Shown in pieces: positions 48,504 to 56,873 of a DNA stretch of 64,000 nucleotides. Origin of the DNA: an uncultured SAR86 cluster bacterium (GTDB taxonomy: Bacteria; Pseudomonadota; Gammaproteobacteria; Magnimaribacterales; AG-339-G14). The notes beneath the pieces are model-generated. The model was not told where the DNA came from, made no database searches, and saw only the letters and a list, made by a program, of their open reading frames with translations. Made by a program: the position numbers and the translations under genes. Position 1 is the first letter of the stretch. The number at the start of each line of letters is the position of its first letter. The stretch spans positions 1 to 64,000 of the forward strand of contig CACPMT010000002.1 in assembly GCA_902635045.1 (NCBI GenBank). The letters are read 5' to 3'.

Positions 48504-49072
48504 GCTTCTGATTTATAAATAGACTTTTTAGTTTGCGACAGAACGTTCTTTAACATTGGCATGAAAGTTTCAATTGGTAAAGTATCGTAATCTGGATCAA
48601 AAGAATTTTGATCGTAACGTGCACAAAACTCGACGCAGTCTTTCCAATGCTCACTGTCTTTGTATTTATCTCTCATGTGTCTATCAAGACCTAAAAAATG
48701 AAAAAAATAATATCCTTGAAAAATTCCGTGATGTTTTAATATCCAAAAATTCTTTTCAGAAATATAAGGTTCCAATAAAGTAGCTGCAAAGTCAGCGTGA
48801 TTTGCTGGGGCTAAAATATCTCCAATATCATGAAGAAGAGCACACACAACGTATTCCTCGTCTCGACCATCTCTATAAGCTCTTGTAGCGGTTTGCAAGC
48901 AATGAGTATATCTATCTACCGCAAATCCGCCATTATCACCTTTAAGCATATCTAAATGCTGAATAATTCTTTCTGGAAGATTTACAGCATGTTCCATTGC
49001 AGCCTCAGCAATAGGAATATAATCCTCTGCTGTTCCATTGGTCATTTCTCTAAACTTTGCTACTTTAGTCAT
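48500..49072 (-). CDS. HD-domain protein, possibly mixed-valent diiron oxygenase (PhnZ/MIOX-like)
   Basis: YTHCLQTATRAYRDG, LLHDIGD, NHADFAATLLEPY, LKHHGIFQGYYF, RYDQNSFDPDYDT: His/His-Asp/His/His/Asp order. Confidence 0.7.
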   Translation of the reverse strand: MTKVAKFREMTNGTAEDYIPIAEAAMEHAVNLPERIIQHLDMLKGDNGGFAVDRYTHCLQTATRAYRDGRDEEYVVCALLHDIGDILAPANHADFAATLLEPYISEKNFWILKHHGIFQGYYFFHFLGLDRHMRDKYKDSEHWKDCVEFCARYDQNSFDPDYDTLPIETFMPMLKNVLSQTKKSIYKSEA

Positions 49073-49084
49073 ATCTTTATTTTA

Positions 49085-49531
49085 TTATACTTTTTTTAAA
49101 AAATAACCAAAAAAATACCCTCCCGCAAATCCTGCCATGATGTGCAGTAAAGTTCCTATTGAAGTTCTATTTCCAGCAATTATTTGTGTTTCAAATAAAA
49201 GAGCAACAGTTAAAACTAAAATCAAAGCAATACACGTAGATCCAGCAATTGCATACGAAAAAGGTTCTGAGATTAATTTAACATTAAAATATTTTCGAAT
49301 TACAAAAGTTATTAAAAACGCAATAAAAAATCCCACCAAAAATAATAAGAATAGCGTCACTCCTAAATTGAACCAATCATGAATTAGACTAGCTATGAAT
49401 AAATTTAAGGTCGTAGGCATGTCAATACTAGTCAACCAAATTGTATAACTTGCGGTTGTTATTGGCACACTCAAAAAAGAAGTGATAATTGCAGCAAATA
49501 ATAATAAGGACGTAATTCTTATAAATCTCAT
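49085..49531 (-). CDS. hypothetical integral membrane protein
   Basis: Four hydrophobic segments; GTLLHIMAGFAGGYFFGYFLKK. Confidence 0.6.
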   Translation of the reverse strand: MRFIRITSLLLFAAIITSFLSVPITTASYTIWLTSIDMPTTLNLFIASLIHDWFNLGVTLFLLFLVGFFIAFLITFVIRKYFNVKLISEPFSYAIAGSTCIALILVLTVALLFETQIIAGNRTSIGTLLHIMAGFAGGYFFGYFLKKV

Positions 49532-49532
49532 G

Positions 49533-50636
49533 CTATATTTTTTTTACTTTAATTAACTGACCGTTTTTTTTATCAGTTATTATCATTAATTCTCCATTAG
49601 CTAAAGTTATGATGTTTCTAATCCTCTTGCCAATTTCTTCAAATAAAATTTCTTCGCTTATAACTTCATTTTTTTCATTCAACTCTAATAATCTCACATC
49701 TTGATAAACCAAATTGGATATAAAAATTTTATCCTTCCACTCTGGAAAAAGATCTTTTTCATAAATTGTCATGCCAGATGGCGCGATTGAGGGTGTCCAA
49801 TAGTAAATAGGTTGTTCCATTCCTTCTTTTTCCTTAAACGGTGAAATCAAAGCGCCAGAATAATCAATGCCATGAGTTATTGCAGGCCATCCATAATTTA
49901 AGCCCGGTTTAAGAATATTTAATTCATCTCCTCCTCTTGGACCATGTTCATTTTCATAAACTATGCCATCTTTATCTTGAAAAATACCTTGAGGATTTCT
50001 GATTCCATAGCTCCAAATTTCAGGTAGTGCGCCCGGTACATTTAAGAAAGGATTATCTTCAGGAATGGATCCATCATCATTTATCCTCAATACTTTTCCA
50101 AAGTGATTATCTAAAAACTGTGCAGATTCTCTAAAATCAAATCCATCGCCACTGGTTATCATCAGAGTTCCATCATTAATAAAAAAAAGTTTTGCTCCGA
50201 AATGAGCAGGAGCGTTTCTATTGGCTTTTGCTTGAAAGATATTTTCTTTTTCAGTTAATTTAAAATTTTCAATTTTAGCTCTATCCACAAACAATGTATT
50301 TAGTTTCTTTTTTTCATCGATATATGCAGAGTATGAAAAATAAATCCAACCATTATTTTCATAATCTGGGTGCAAAACAATATCTGAAAGGCCCCCTTGC
50401 CCTCTAAATAAAACTTCTGGTACGTTTGAAATTTCAGTTATTTTAGAGCCATTTTTTGAGATCAATTTTAAATTACCAGGCAGTTCCGTAAGAAGAAATT
50501 CTCCACTCGACAGCTCTACCAAACTCCAAGGATGATCCAAACCGTCTACAAGAACTTCTAAGTCATAATTTTTCTCACCTAAAATGTTAATAGACAGAGT
50601 AAAAATTGGAATAAAAAATATTTTAAAAAAATTCAT
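49533..50636 (-). CDS. PQQ-dependent sugar (aldose) dehydrogenase-like
   Basis: GLDHPWSLVELSSGEFLLTELPGNL; GYGIRNPQG-like WSYGIRNPQGIF; HGPRGGDELNILKPGLNYGWP. Confidence 0.9.
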   Translation of the reverse strand: MNFFKIFFIPIFTLSINILGEKNYDLEVLVDGLDHPWSLVELSSGEFLLTELPGNLKLISKNGSKITEISNVPEVLFRGQGGLSDIVLHPDYENNGWIYFSYSAYIDEKKKLNTLFVDRAKIENFKLTEKENIFQAKANRNAPAHFGAKLFFINDGTLMITSGDGFDFRESAQFLDNHFGKVLRINDDGSIPEDNPFLNVPGALPEIWSYGIRNPQGIFQDKDGIVYENEHGPRGGDELNILKPGLNYGWPAITHGIDYSGALISPFKEKEGMEQPIYYWTPSIAPSGMTIYEKDLFPEWKDKIFISNLVYQDVRLLELNEKNEVISEEILFEEIGKRIRNIITLANGELMIITDKKNGQLIKVKKI

Positions 50637-50681
50637 ACAATCATTTTAATTAAAAATTTATAAAAATATAAATTTTTTGGT

Positions 50682-51659
50682 TTAGAAAGAAGACAAAAAA
50701 GCTTTAATTTGAATTTTGTTATTTAAATTTACACCCTTTACGAGTCCATCAATTAAAGTATTAAGTTCATTTGACATTTCAAATAATTCTAAGAGGCTTT
50801 TTGAATTAGCAAGGTAAGTAATATTTTCTTCAAACAAAAGGTTTTTTAATTCGATTTGATTAGTTTTTAAAAAAATTGAATTTCTTATAATTTTTGAAAA
50901 CCAATTTAACTTTTTTAGTAAATTTGAATCATCCCATTTGGAAGCTATTTTTTCTATATCTTTTGATGAATTACATTTTACTAAATCAGACGAAAAATCT
51001 TCTATTTCTTGTCTTGCTTGTTTAATTAAGTCTGAACTTAAATCAGTAAGATTAATATCTTCTAAAAAATTTAATTCTTGAGCATCTACTTTGATATTAA
51101 TAGATTTCAACCAATTTAATATTTCTTTCTTTGCTGGAGAATGAATTGATACATGATTAAGTCTGCTAAGAAGAGTTGGTTGAAGAAGATAAGGCTTTGA
51201 AGAAGTCAAAAAAATATATGTATTTTTTGAAGGCTCTTCTAAAGTTTTTAGTAAAAAATTTTGAGACTCTGCATTCATATTTTCAGCAGAACTAATATGT
51301 ATTATCTTTGATTTACTTATTAGTGGCGTTTCATGCAGGAAATTGAGAATACCTTTATTTTCTCTATCTTTTCCATTTCCTCTTAGTTGAGAGATTTTTA
51401 TAACTTTATTCTCATCCTCTGGTTGAATAAATTTAAAATCAGGATGTGTTCTTGACTGAAAAGAGTTACACGACACACATTTTCCACAATGATTAAAAAG
51501 TTCAGAGGAGTTGAGACATAAAAGAGATTTAGATAACTCTAAAGAAAAATAAGATTTTCCAATACCTGATTTACCAGAAAATAATTGAGAGTGCGCTAAC
51601 TTATCAGTATAAAAATAATCTAAATATTTTTTTAACCAGGGATACTTAATATTAACCAC
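50682..51659 (-). CDS. holB: DNA polymerase III subunit delta'
   Basis: AAA+ clamp-loader fold; Zn Cys cluster CLNSSELFNHCGKCVSC; downstream of tmk. Confidence 0.88.
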   Translation of the reverse strand: MVNIKYPWLKKYLDYFYTDKLAHSQLFSGKSGIGKSYFSLELSKSLLCLNSSELFNHCGKCVSCNSFQSRTHPDFKFIQPEDENKVIKISQLRGNGKDRENKGILNFLHETPLISKSKIIHISSAENMNAESQNFLLKTLEEPSKNTYIFLTSSKPYLLQPTLLSRLNHVSIHSPAKKEILNWLKSINIKVDAQELNFLEDINLTDLSSDLIKQARQEIEDFSSDLVKCNSSKDIEKIASKWDDSNLLKKLNWFSKIIRNSIFLKTNQIELKNLLFEENITYLANSKSLLELFEMSNELNTLIDGLVKGVNLNNKIQIKAFLSSF

Positions 51660-52260
51660 TTATTCTGCTCTTTATTAAATTGACAGCCTTTTTAAATAAT
51701 TCTTCTTCTGAAATTGAAGAATCAAATAAAACTATTCTTGCGCTATCATTTTTTGCTAAATCTAAATAAGATCTTCGAACATTTTCATGGAAATTTAAAT
51801 CTTCTTTTTCAAATCTATCTAATTTATTTCTTTTTCTAGCTCTGCTCAATCCAATTTGAACAGGCACATCTAACAAAATTGTTAAATCTGGAATTGGAAA
51901 GTCTAACGCCTTAAACATTTTTTTGATGATTTTTTTATCAAGATTCCTGCCGCTTCCTTGATAAGCGAGGGTTGAATCTAAATATCTATCACAAAAAATT
52001 AATTTATTTTTTTGAAGGTTTGGTCGTATTATTTTTTGAACATGTTCTGCTCTATCTGCCAAAAGAAGCAATAATTCTGATGTTGGGTCAAAAGAATATT
52101 TGGGATTTAATAAAATTTTTCTAATCTCTTTTCCTAAATCGGTTCCACCTGGCTCTTTTGAAAAAAAGGCTTCTAGCTTGCTGCTTTTAAAATATTTTTT
52201 TAATTGCGCTATCAAAGATGATTTGCCTGAGCCTTCTATACCTTCAAAAGTAATAAACAT
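51652..52260 (-). CDS. tmk: thymidylate kinase
   Basis: FITFEGIEGSGKSS, DRYLDSTLAYQGSGR. Confidence 0.95.
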   Translation of the reverse strand: MFITFEGIEGSGKSSLIAQLKKYFKSSKLEAFFSKEPGGTDLGKEIRKILLNPKYSFDPTSELLLLLADRAEHVQKIIRPNLQKNKLIFCDRYLDSTLAYQGSGRNLDKKIIKKMFKALDFPIPDLTILLDVPVQIGLSRARKRNKLDRFEKEDLNFHENVRRSYLDLAKNDSARIVLFDSSISEEELFKKAVNLIKSRISG

Positions 52261-52262
52261 TA

Positions 52263-53183
52263 TTAGTTAAGTTGATATTTTTTTATTGCTTCGACATGTT
52301 CAGAATAACTTTTTGAAAATTGGTGAGCGCATTTACCCTTGCTCACAAAATATAGATATTCACTATGCGTGGGATTTGCTGCAGCAATCAGAGACGATTT
52401 AGATGGTGTTGAAATAGGTTTAGGGGGCAATCCATAGTTAGTGTAACTGTTGAAAGGCGTACTTTTTCTAAGATCATTTTTAGTCAAATTACCATTAAAA
52501 TTTTCAATACCATAAATAACTGTTGAGTCTATTTGTAATTTCATTCCTTTCTCTAGTCTATTATAAATAATCCCTGATATTAAGCTTCTCTCATTGGGGC
52601 ACGATTCTTTTTCTAGGATAGACGCAATCGTAATTAAATCGTAAACATCTTTGACTATGTTATTTTCTTTAATTTTTTCAAATTGTTCTGTAGCTATTAA
52701 CAATTGAGTATTAAAAGCTTCGTTTAATAATTCATTTATATTTTCACCCAATTCAAAATAATAAGTATTTGGATGAAACATTCCTTCTAGTTCACATTCT
52801 TCAAGGCCCTTATAAATACAAAAAGAATTTTGTTCTTTATCAGATAAAAATTGTGACAATATTGAGCCCTCCGGAATATAGAAAGATCTATAATAAATTT
52901 TTCCTTTTGCTAAATTCATAGAAAAAGAAAACAAATCAGAACCTTTATCTATTAAATACTCCCCTTTTCTTAAAGATTTATCTGCTCCTGAAGTATAAAA
53001 ATAAAAATCAATAAGAAATGGAATGGTAATCTTCAGATCATCTAACCTATTTTTTATTATGCTGAAGGATTCACCATCTTTAATTAAAAAAATGTGATTT
53101 TGAGCAACATTAAAGTTTTTGTTTGTTAAAAAAAGAAAAGCTGAAAAAAAATAGATAAAGAAAAAAAATATTAATGAACGCAC
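52263..53183 (-). CDS. mltG: endolytic transglycosylase MltG
   Basis: EGMFHPNTYYF, ASILEKESCPNERSLISGIIYNRLEKGMKLQIDSTVIYG. Confidence 0.93.
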   Translation of the reverse strand: MRSLIFFFFIYFFSAFLFLTNKNFNVAQNHIFLIKDGESFSIIKNRLDDLKITIPFLIDFYFYTSGADKSLRKGEYLIDKGSDLFSFSMNLAKGKIYYRSFYIPEGSILSQFLSDKEQNSFCIYKGLEECELEGMFHPNTYYFELGENINELLNEAFNTQLLIATEQFEKIKENNIVKDVYDLITIASILEKESCPNERSLISGIIYNRLEKGMKLQIDSTVIYGIENFNGNLTKNDLRKSTPFNSYTNYGLPPKPISTPSKSSLIAAANPTHSEYLYFVSKGKCAHQFSKSYSEHVEAIKKYQLN

Positions 53184-54425
53184 TTAACAGTATTCACTAA
53201 AAATTAACGATACATTTGTGCCGCCAAAACCAAAAGTATTATTCATTACTGATTTTATATTCCTTTCTTCAGATTGATTAGCAACTAAATGTAGATTTGC
53301 CTCATTATCTGGAGAATTTAAATTTATTGTTGGTGGGACGATATTATTATTGATAGAGCAAATGCTAAATATAGATTCAATTGCACCAGCGGCTCCTAAC
53401 AAATGACCAGTCATAGATTTTGTAGAACTAACTAAAATAGAGTCAGCACTATTTTTGAAAACTTCTTTAATTGCCATTGATTCAACAACATCTCCGAGGG
53501 GTGTAGATGTTCCATGGGCATTGATGTGCTCGATATCTGATATGTCAAGCTGGCTATCTTTTAAAGCATTTGTCATTGCAAGCTTGGCTCCTATTCCGTC
53601 TTCAGCAGGCGCAGTAATATGGTAAGCATCGTCACTTTGACCGAATCCAGTAACCTCAGCGTAGATTTTTGCTGATCTCTTCCTGGCAGCTTCTAATTCT
53701 TCAAGAATAAGAACACCTGCGCCTTCTCCAAGAACAAATCCATCTCTTCCTTTATCCCAAGGACGACTGGCTTCTTCAGGAGAATCATTCCTCGTTGACA
53801 ATGCTTTAGCAGCATTAAATCCAGCCATCCCAAGAGGTGAGATAGCAGCCTCAGCTCCACCAGCAACCATAACGTCTGCATCTCCATAAGAGATACTCCG
53901 AGCTGAATAGCCGATGCTGTGTCCTGCAGAAGAGCAAGCAGATACCATAGATAAATTTGGTCCTTTAAAGCCATATTTGATAGCTATGTTTCCTGATGCC
54001 ATATTTATAATAGAACCAGGTACAAAAAATGGAGAAATTCTTCTAGGTCCCTTTTCTTTCAGAATAATGGCATTTTCTTCTATGGTAGAAAGTCCACCAA
54101 TACCAGAACTAACTGATACTCCAATATTTTCTAATTCATAAGAATCTAAAAAACCAGAATCATTGATGGCCTCGATTGCAGCGGCTGTGCCATATTGAAT
54201 AAATAAATCAGTTCTTCTCGCTTCTTTTGGATCAATACAATCTAAATCTTCAAAACCCTTTACGGTAGCCGCAAATTTAGTAAGAAAATTTTCAGTATCA
54301 AAATTTGAAATTAATACAGCTCCGCTCTTACCCTCAATCGCATTTTGCCATGATGTTTTCGCAGAATTTCCTAAAGGACTAATAAGTCCTAGGCCAGTGA
54401 CAACGACTCGCCTTTTTTGATCCAT
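53184..54425 (-). CDS. fabF: beta-ketoacyl-ACP synthase II
   Basis: VVVTGLGLISPLG, VSACSSAGH, HGTSTPLGD, TKSMTGHLLGAAG. Confidence 0.95.
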   Translation of the reverse strand: MDQKRRVVVTGLGLISPLGNSAKTSWQNAIEGKSGAVLISNFDTENFLTKFAATVKGFEDLDCIDPKEARRTDLFIQYGTAAAIEAINDSGFLDSYELENIGVSVSSGIGGLSTIEENAIILKEKGPRRISPFFVPGSIINMASGNIAIKYGFKGPNLSMVSACSSAGHSIGYSARSISYGDADVMVAGGAEAAISPLGMAGFNAAKALSTRNDSPEEASRPWDKGRDGFVLGEGAGVLILEELEAARKRSAKIYAEVTGFGQSDDAYHITAPAEDGIGAKLAMTNALKDSQLDISDIEHINAHGTSTPLGDVVESMAIKEVFKNSADSILVSSTKSMTGHLLGAAGAIESIFSICSINNNIVPPTINLNSPDNEANLHLVANQSEERNIKSVMNNTFGFGGTNVSLIFSEYC

Positions 54426-54432
54426 TTAAGTT

Positions 54433-54666
54433 TTAAGATGCAGAATCAATATAATCTACTGCATCTTGAACAGTAGAAATTTTTTCAGCCTCTTCATCAG
54501 GGATTTCTATTTCGAATTCTTCTTCAAAAGCCATGACAAGTTCCACTGTATCCAAAGAGTCAGCTCCTAGATCATCAATAAATGATGCGCCGGTGGTTAC
54601 TTCTTCCTCACCAACTCCAAGTTGTTCGCAAACAATTCTTTTTACTCTATCTTCAGTACTGCTCAT
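54433..54666 (-). CDS. acpP: acyl carrier protein
   Basis: ATG 54666 with [37 protein letters not shown]. Confidence 0.97.
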   Translation of the reverse strand: MSSTEDRVKRIVCEQLGVGEEEVTTGASFIDDLGADSLDTVELVMAFEEEFEIEIPDEEAEKISTVQDAVDYIDSAS

Positions 54667-54704
54667 ATCAAACTCTCCATTAAAACTATGCAATTATATA
54701 CCAA

Positions 54705-54726
54705 TCTAGAAAAAAATCTTTCTAGA
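54705..54726. promoter_or_regulatory. 8-bp stem-loop in the fabG-acpP gap; TATAAT lies just downstream on the minus strand
   Basis: TCTAGAAA-AAAATC-TTTCTAGA; minus strand then reads TTGGTATATAATTGCATAG before acpP. Confidence 0.4.
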
Positions 54727-54733
54727 AATTTTT

Positions 54734-55468
54734 TTACATAAATAAGCCACCATTTATGTGTACAGTTTGTCCAGTAATATAATTTGCCTCATCTGAGGCT
54801 AAAAACTTAACAAGACTAGCAATTTCTTCAGGTTTTCCTAGTCTTTGTAAAGGGATCTCGCTTTTAACAACGCTAAGGTATTCTTGATCTAAATCTTTCA
54901 ACATATCTGTTTCAATAAAACCTGGTGCAACGCAATTAACGGTTATATTCTTACTTCCAACCTCTCTAGCTAAAGTTTTTGACATCGCCTCTATACCAGC
55001 TTTGGCAGCTACATAGTTTGATTGTCCTTTATTACCAAGTGCAGCAGCAGCAGATGAAATATTGATAATCCTGCCCCATTTGTTCTTTAACATACCTCTT
55101 AAAAAGTTTTTCATCAGTTTAAACTGACCTGTTAAATGAACGTTCAAAACTTCTGCCCAATCTTGCTCAGACATCCTTAACATAAGATTATCTCTAGCTA
55201 TGCCTGCATTATTCACTAAAATATCTGGGCTTAAGCCCTCTTCTTTCATATTTTTAAAGAAGTTTTCAATAGAATTAGTGTTATTTAAATCTAATTCTAA
55301 TGCGTGGCCAGAGATATTATTGTCGCTGAACTTTTTTTTAATCATTTCTATTCCATTTGATGATGTCGCAGTGCCAATCGGAATAAATTCGTCATTTAGA
55401 AAAAACTCAAGTATAGAATTGCCTATACCCCTCGAAGAACCAGTAACTAATACTTTTTTTTTGGACAC
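54734..55468 (-). CDS. fabG: 3-oxoacyl-ACP reductase
   Basis: VTGSSRGIGNSI, NNAGIARDNLMLRMSEQDW, YVAAKAG, ITGQTVHINGGLFM. Confidence 0.93.
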   Translation of the reverse strand: MSKKKVLVTGSSRGIGNSILEFFLNDEFIPIGTATSSNGIEMIKKKFSDNNISGHALELDLNNTNSIENFFKNMKEEGLSPDILVNNAGIARDNLMLRMSEQDWAEVLNVHLTGQFKLMKNFLRGMLKNKWGRIINISSAAAALGNKGQSNYVAAKAGIEAMSKTLAREVGSKNITVNCVAPGFIETDMLKDLDQEYLSVVKSEIPLQRLGKPEEIASLVKFLASDEANYITGQTVHINGGLFM

Positions 55469-55469
55469 T

Positions 55470-55676
55470 TTACTCGGGAGACGCCTCAGTATCTCTTTCT
55501 TTCACTTTTACTTCCATAACCTTTTTGCCTTTGTAAAAACCATCTTCAGTCATGTGGTGTCGTAAGTGTCTTTCTCCAGTAGTTTGATCGGTTGAAAGTG
55601 TAGGAGATTTAAGGGCATTATGAGATCTTCTTGCCCCTCTTCTCGATCTTGAAACTTTACTTTTTTGAACAGCCAT
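55470..55676 (-). CDS. rpmF: 50S ribosomal protein L32
   Basis: [53 protein letters not shown]. Confidence 0.97.
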   Translation of the reverse strand: MAVQKSKVSRSRRGARRSHNALKSPTLSTDQTTGERHLRHHMTEDGFYKGKKVMEVKVKERDTEASPE

Positions 55677-55694
55677 AATAATTAGAAATGGATT

Positions 55695-56639
55695 CTAGGT
55701 TAAAAATGAATTTGATTCACTATTTTTTATCATTTTTTTAAATTCTTTTGGATCTTTGGAGGATACTTTTAAATTTAAATCTTTAATTTCTATAAGACTA
55801 GAATGCAAATACATTCTATTAAGGCCATGCCTTAAAAATTTTTTATCTTTTTCTTTGTTGCCATATTTTATATCTCCAACGATTGGGAAGTCGTTTGAAG
55901 AGGTATGCACTCTAATTTGATGCGTTCTTCCTGTTATTAAATTACATGATAATTTTGTAAAAAATTTACTTTTTTCAATAATTTGAAATTCTGTAATTGA
56001 ATTCTTTCCATTTTCAGAAACCTTAACCATTTTTTCACCTGAAATAGTTATGTTTTTTTCTAACTTATTTTCTATAAATATTCGATCTTTAGGCCATTGT
56101 CCATGAACTAATGCAATATATTTTTTTTTAATTTTTCTTTCTCTTATTAACGAATTACAAGTTCTTAAAAATTTTTGTTTTTTTGATATTAACTGACATC
56201 CAGATGTATTTTTATCTAACCTATGAACTAACTTGCAATTTCTGTATTCTTTTCCAAAGTTTCTTACAGCTTCTATAAGACCAATGGATATTCCGCTTCC
56301 ACCATGAGAAGCAATCCCAAAGGGTTTATCAATAACAAGGCAGTTATTGTCTTCGAAGATAATGTTATTTTGTAATATTTTAATAAGGGATATTGAGGGA
56401 ACTTTATCAGACCTAATTGGCAAATTTAAAGGTGGAATTCTTATCAAATCATCTTTAGAAATTTTGTAGGATACCTTCTTCCTTAGGCTATTTACCCTGA
56501 CTTCTCCTTTTCTAATTATTGAATAAATCTTTGATTTTGGAATGCCTTTAAGAAAATTCAAAAGAAAGTTATCCAATCTTTGTCCAGTATGATCATTGTC
56601 AACAATTATCTTTTGAACTTTATTAGATTCTGTTTTCAT
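55695..56639 (-). CDS. rluC: 23S rRNA pseudouridine synthase RluC-like
   Basis: S4-like N-terminus; LVHRLDKNTSGCQLISK; TGRTHQIRVH; beside rne. Confidence 0.92.
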   Translation of the reverse strand: MKTESNKVQKIIVDNDHTGQRLDNFLLNFLKGIPKSKIYSIIRKGEVRVNSLRKKVSYKISKDDLIRIPPLNLPIRSDKVPSISLIKILQNNIIFEDNNCLVIDKPFGIASHGGSGISIGLIEAVRNFGKEYRNCKLVHRLDKNTSGCQLISKKQKFLRTCNSLIRERKIKKKYIALVHGQWPKDRIFIENKLEKNITISGEKMVKVSENGKNSITEFQIIEKSKFFTKLSCNLITGRTHQIRVHTSSNDFPIVGDIKYGNKEKDKKFLRHGLNRMYLHSSLIEIKDLNLKVSSKDPKEFKKMIKNSESNSFLT

Positions 56640-56769
56640 AAAAAGATTTGATTCTATACCTTAAAGACATATAAAATAAGTTTTTCTAATTTGAATCGCA
56701 ATATTAAGTAAGACGTGAAAAAGTTCATCTTAGATATTTTAAATTAATAAGCTTTAAATATAATTTTTA

Positions 56770-56817
56770 GTTTCTAAACCATAGGTAGCAAAGGCGTAAA
56801 ACCTACTTTATAGAAAC
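56770..56817 (+). promoter_or_regulatory. stem-loop in rne 5' leader; candidate autoregulatory (rne5-like) element
   Basis: GTTTCTA-AACCA-TAGGT-AGCAAAGGCGTAAA-ACCTA-CTTTA-TAGAAAC: two stems with an internal loop. TATAAT at 56759-56764 sits directly upstream, so a start just after it would include the hairpin. Confidence 0.5.
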
Positions 56818-56873
56818 ATTTCTTGCAGAGATTAACTCTGTCAATCATATTTATTGCGTTATGGAGATGTCCA

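Noticed and set aside
53693-53974. ORF-track entries lying inside other genes (e.g. 1333..1515, 1496..1765, 1820..2044, 4371..4742, 11371..11643, 20429..20701, 46561..46818, 53693..53974, 58073..58411)
   Set aside because: They overlap strong coding genes in another frame or antisense, have no recognisable motif or RBS, and look like composition shadows.
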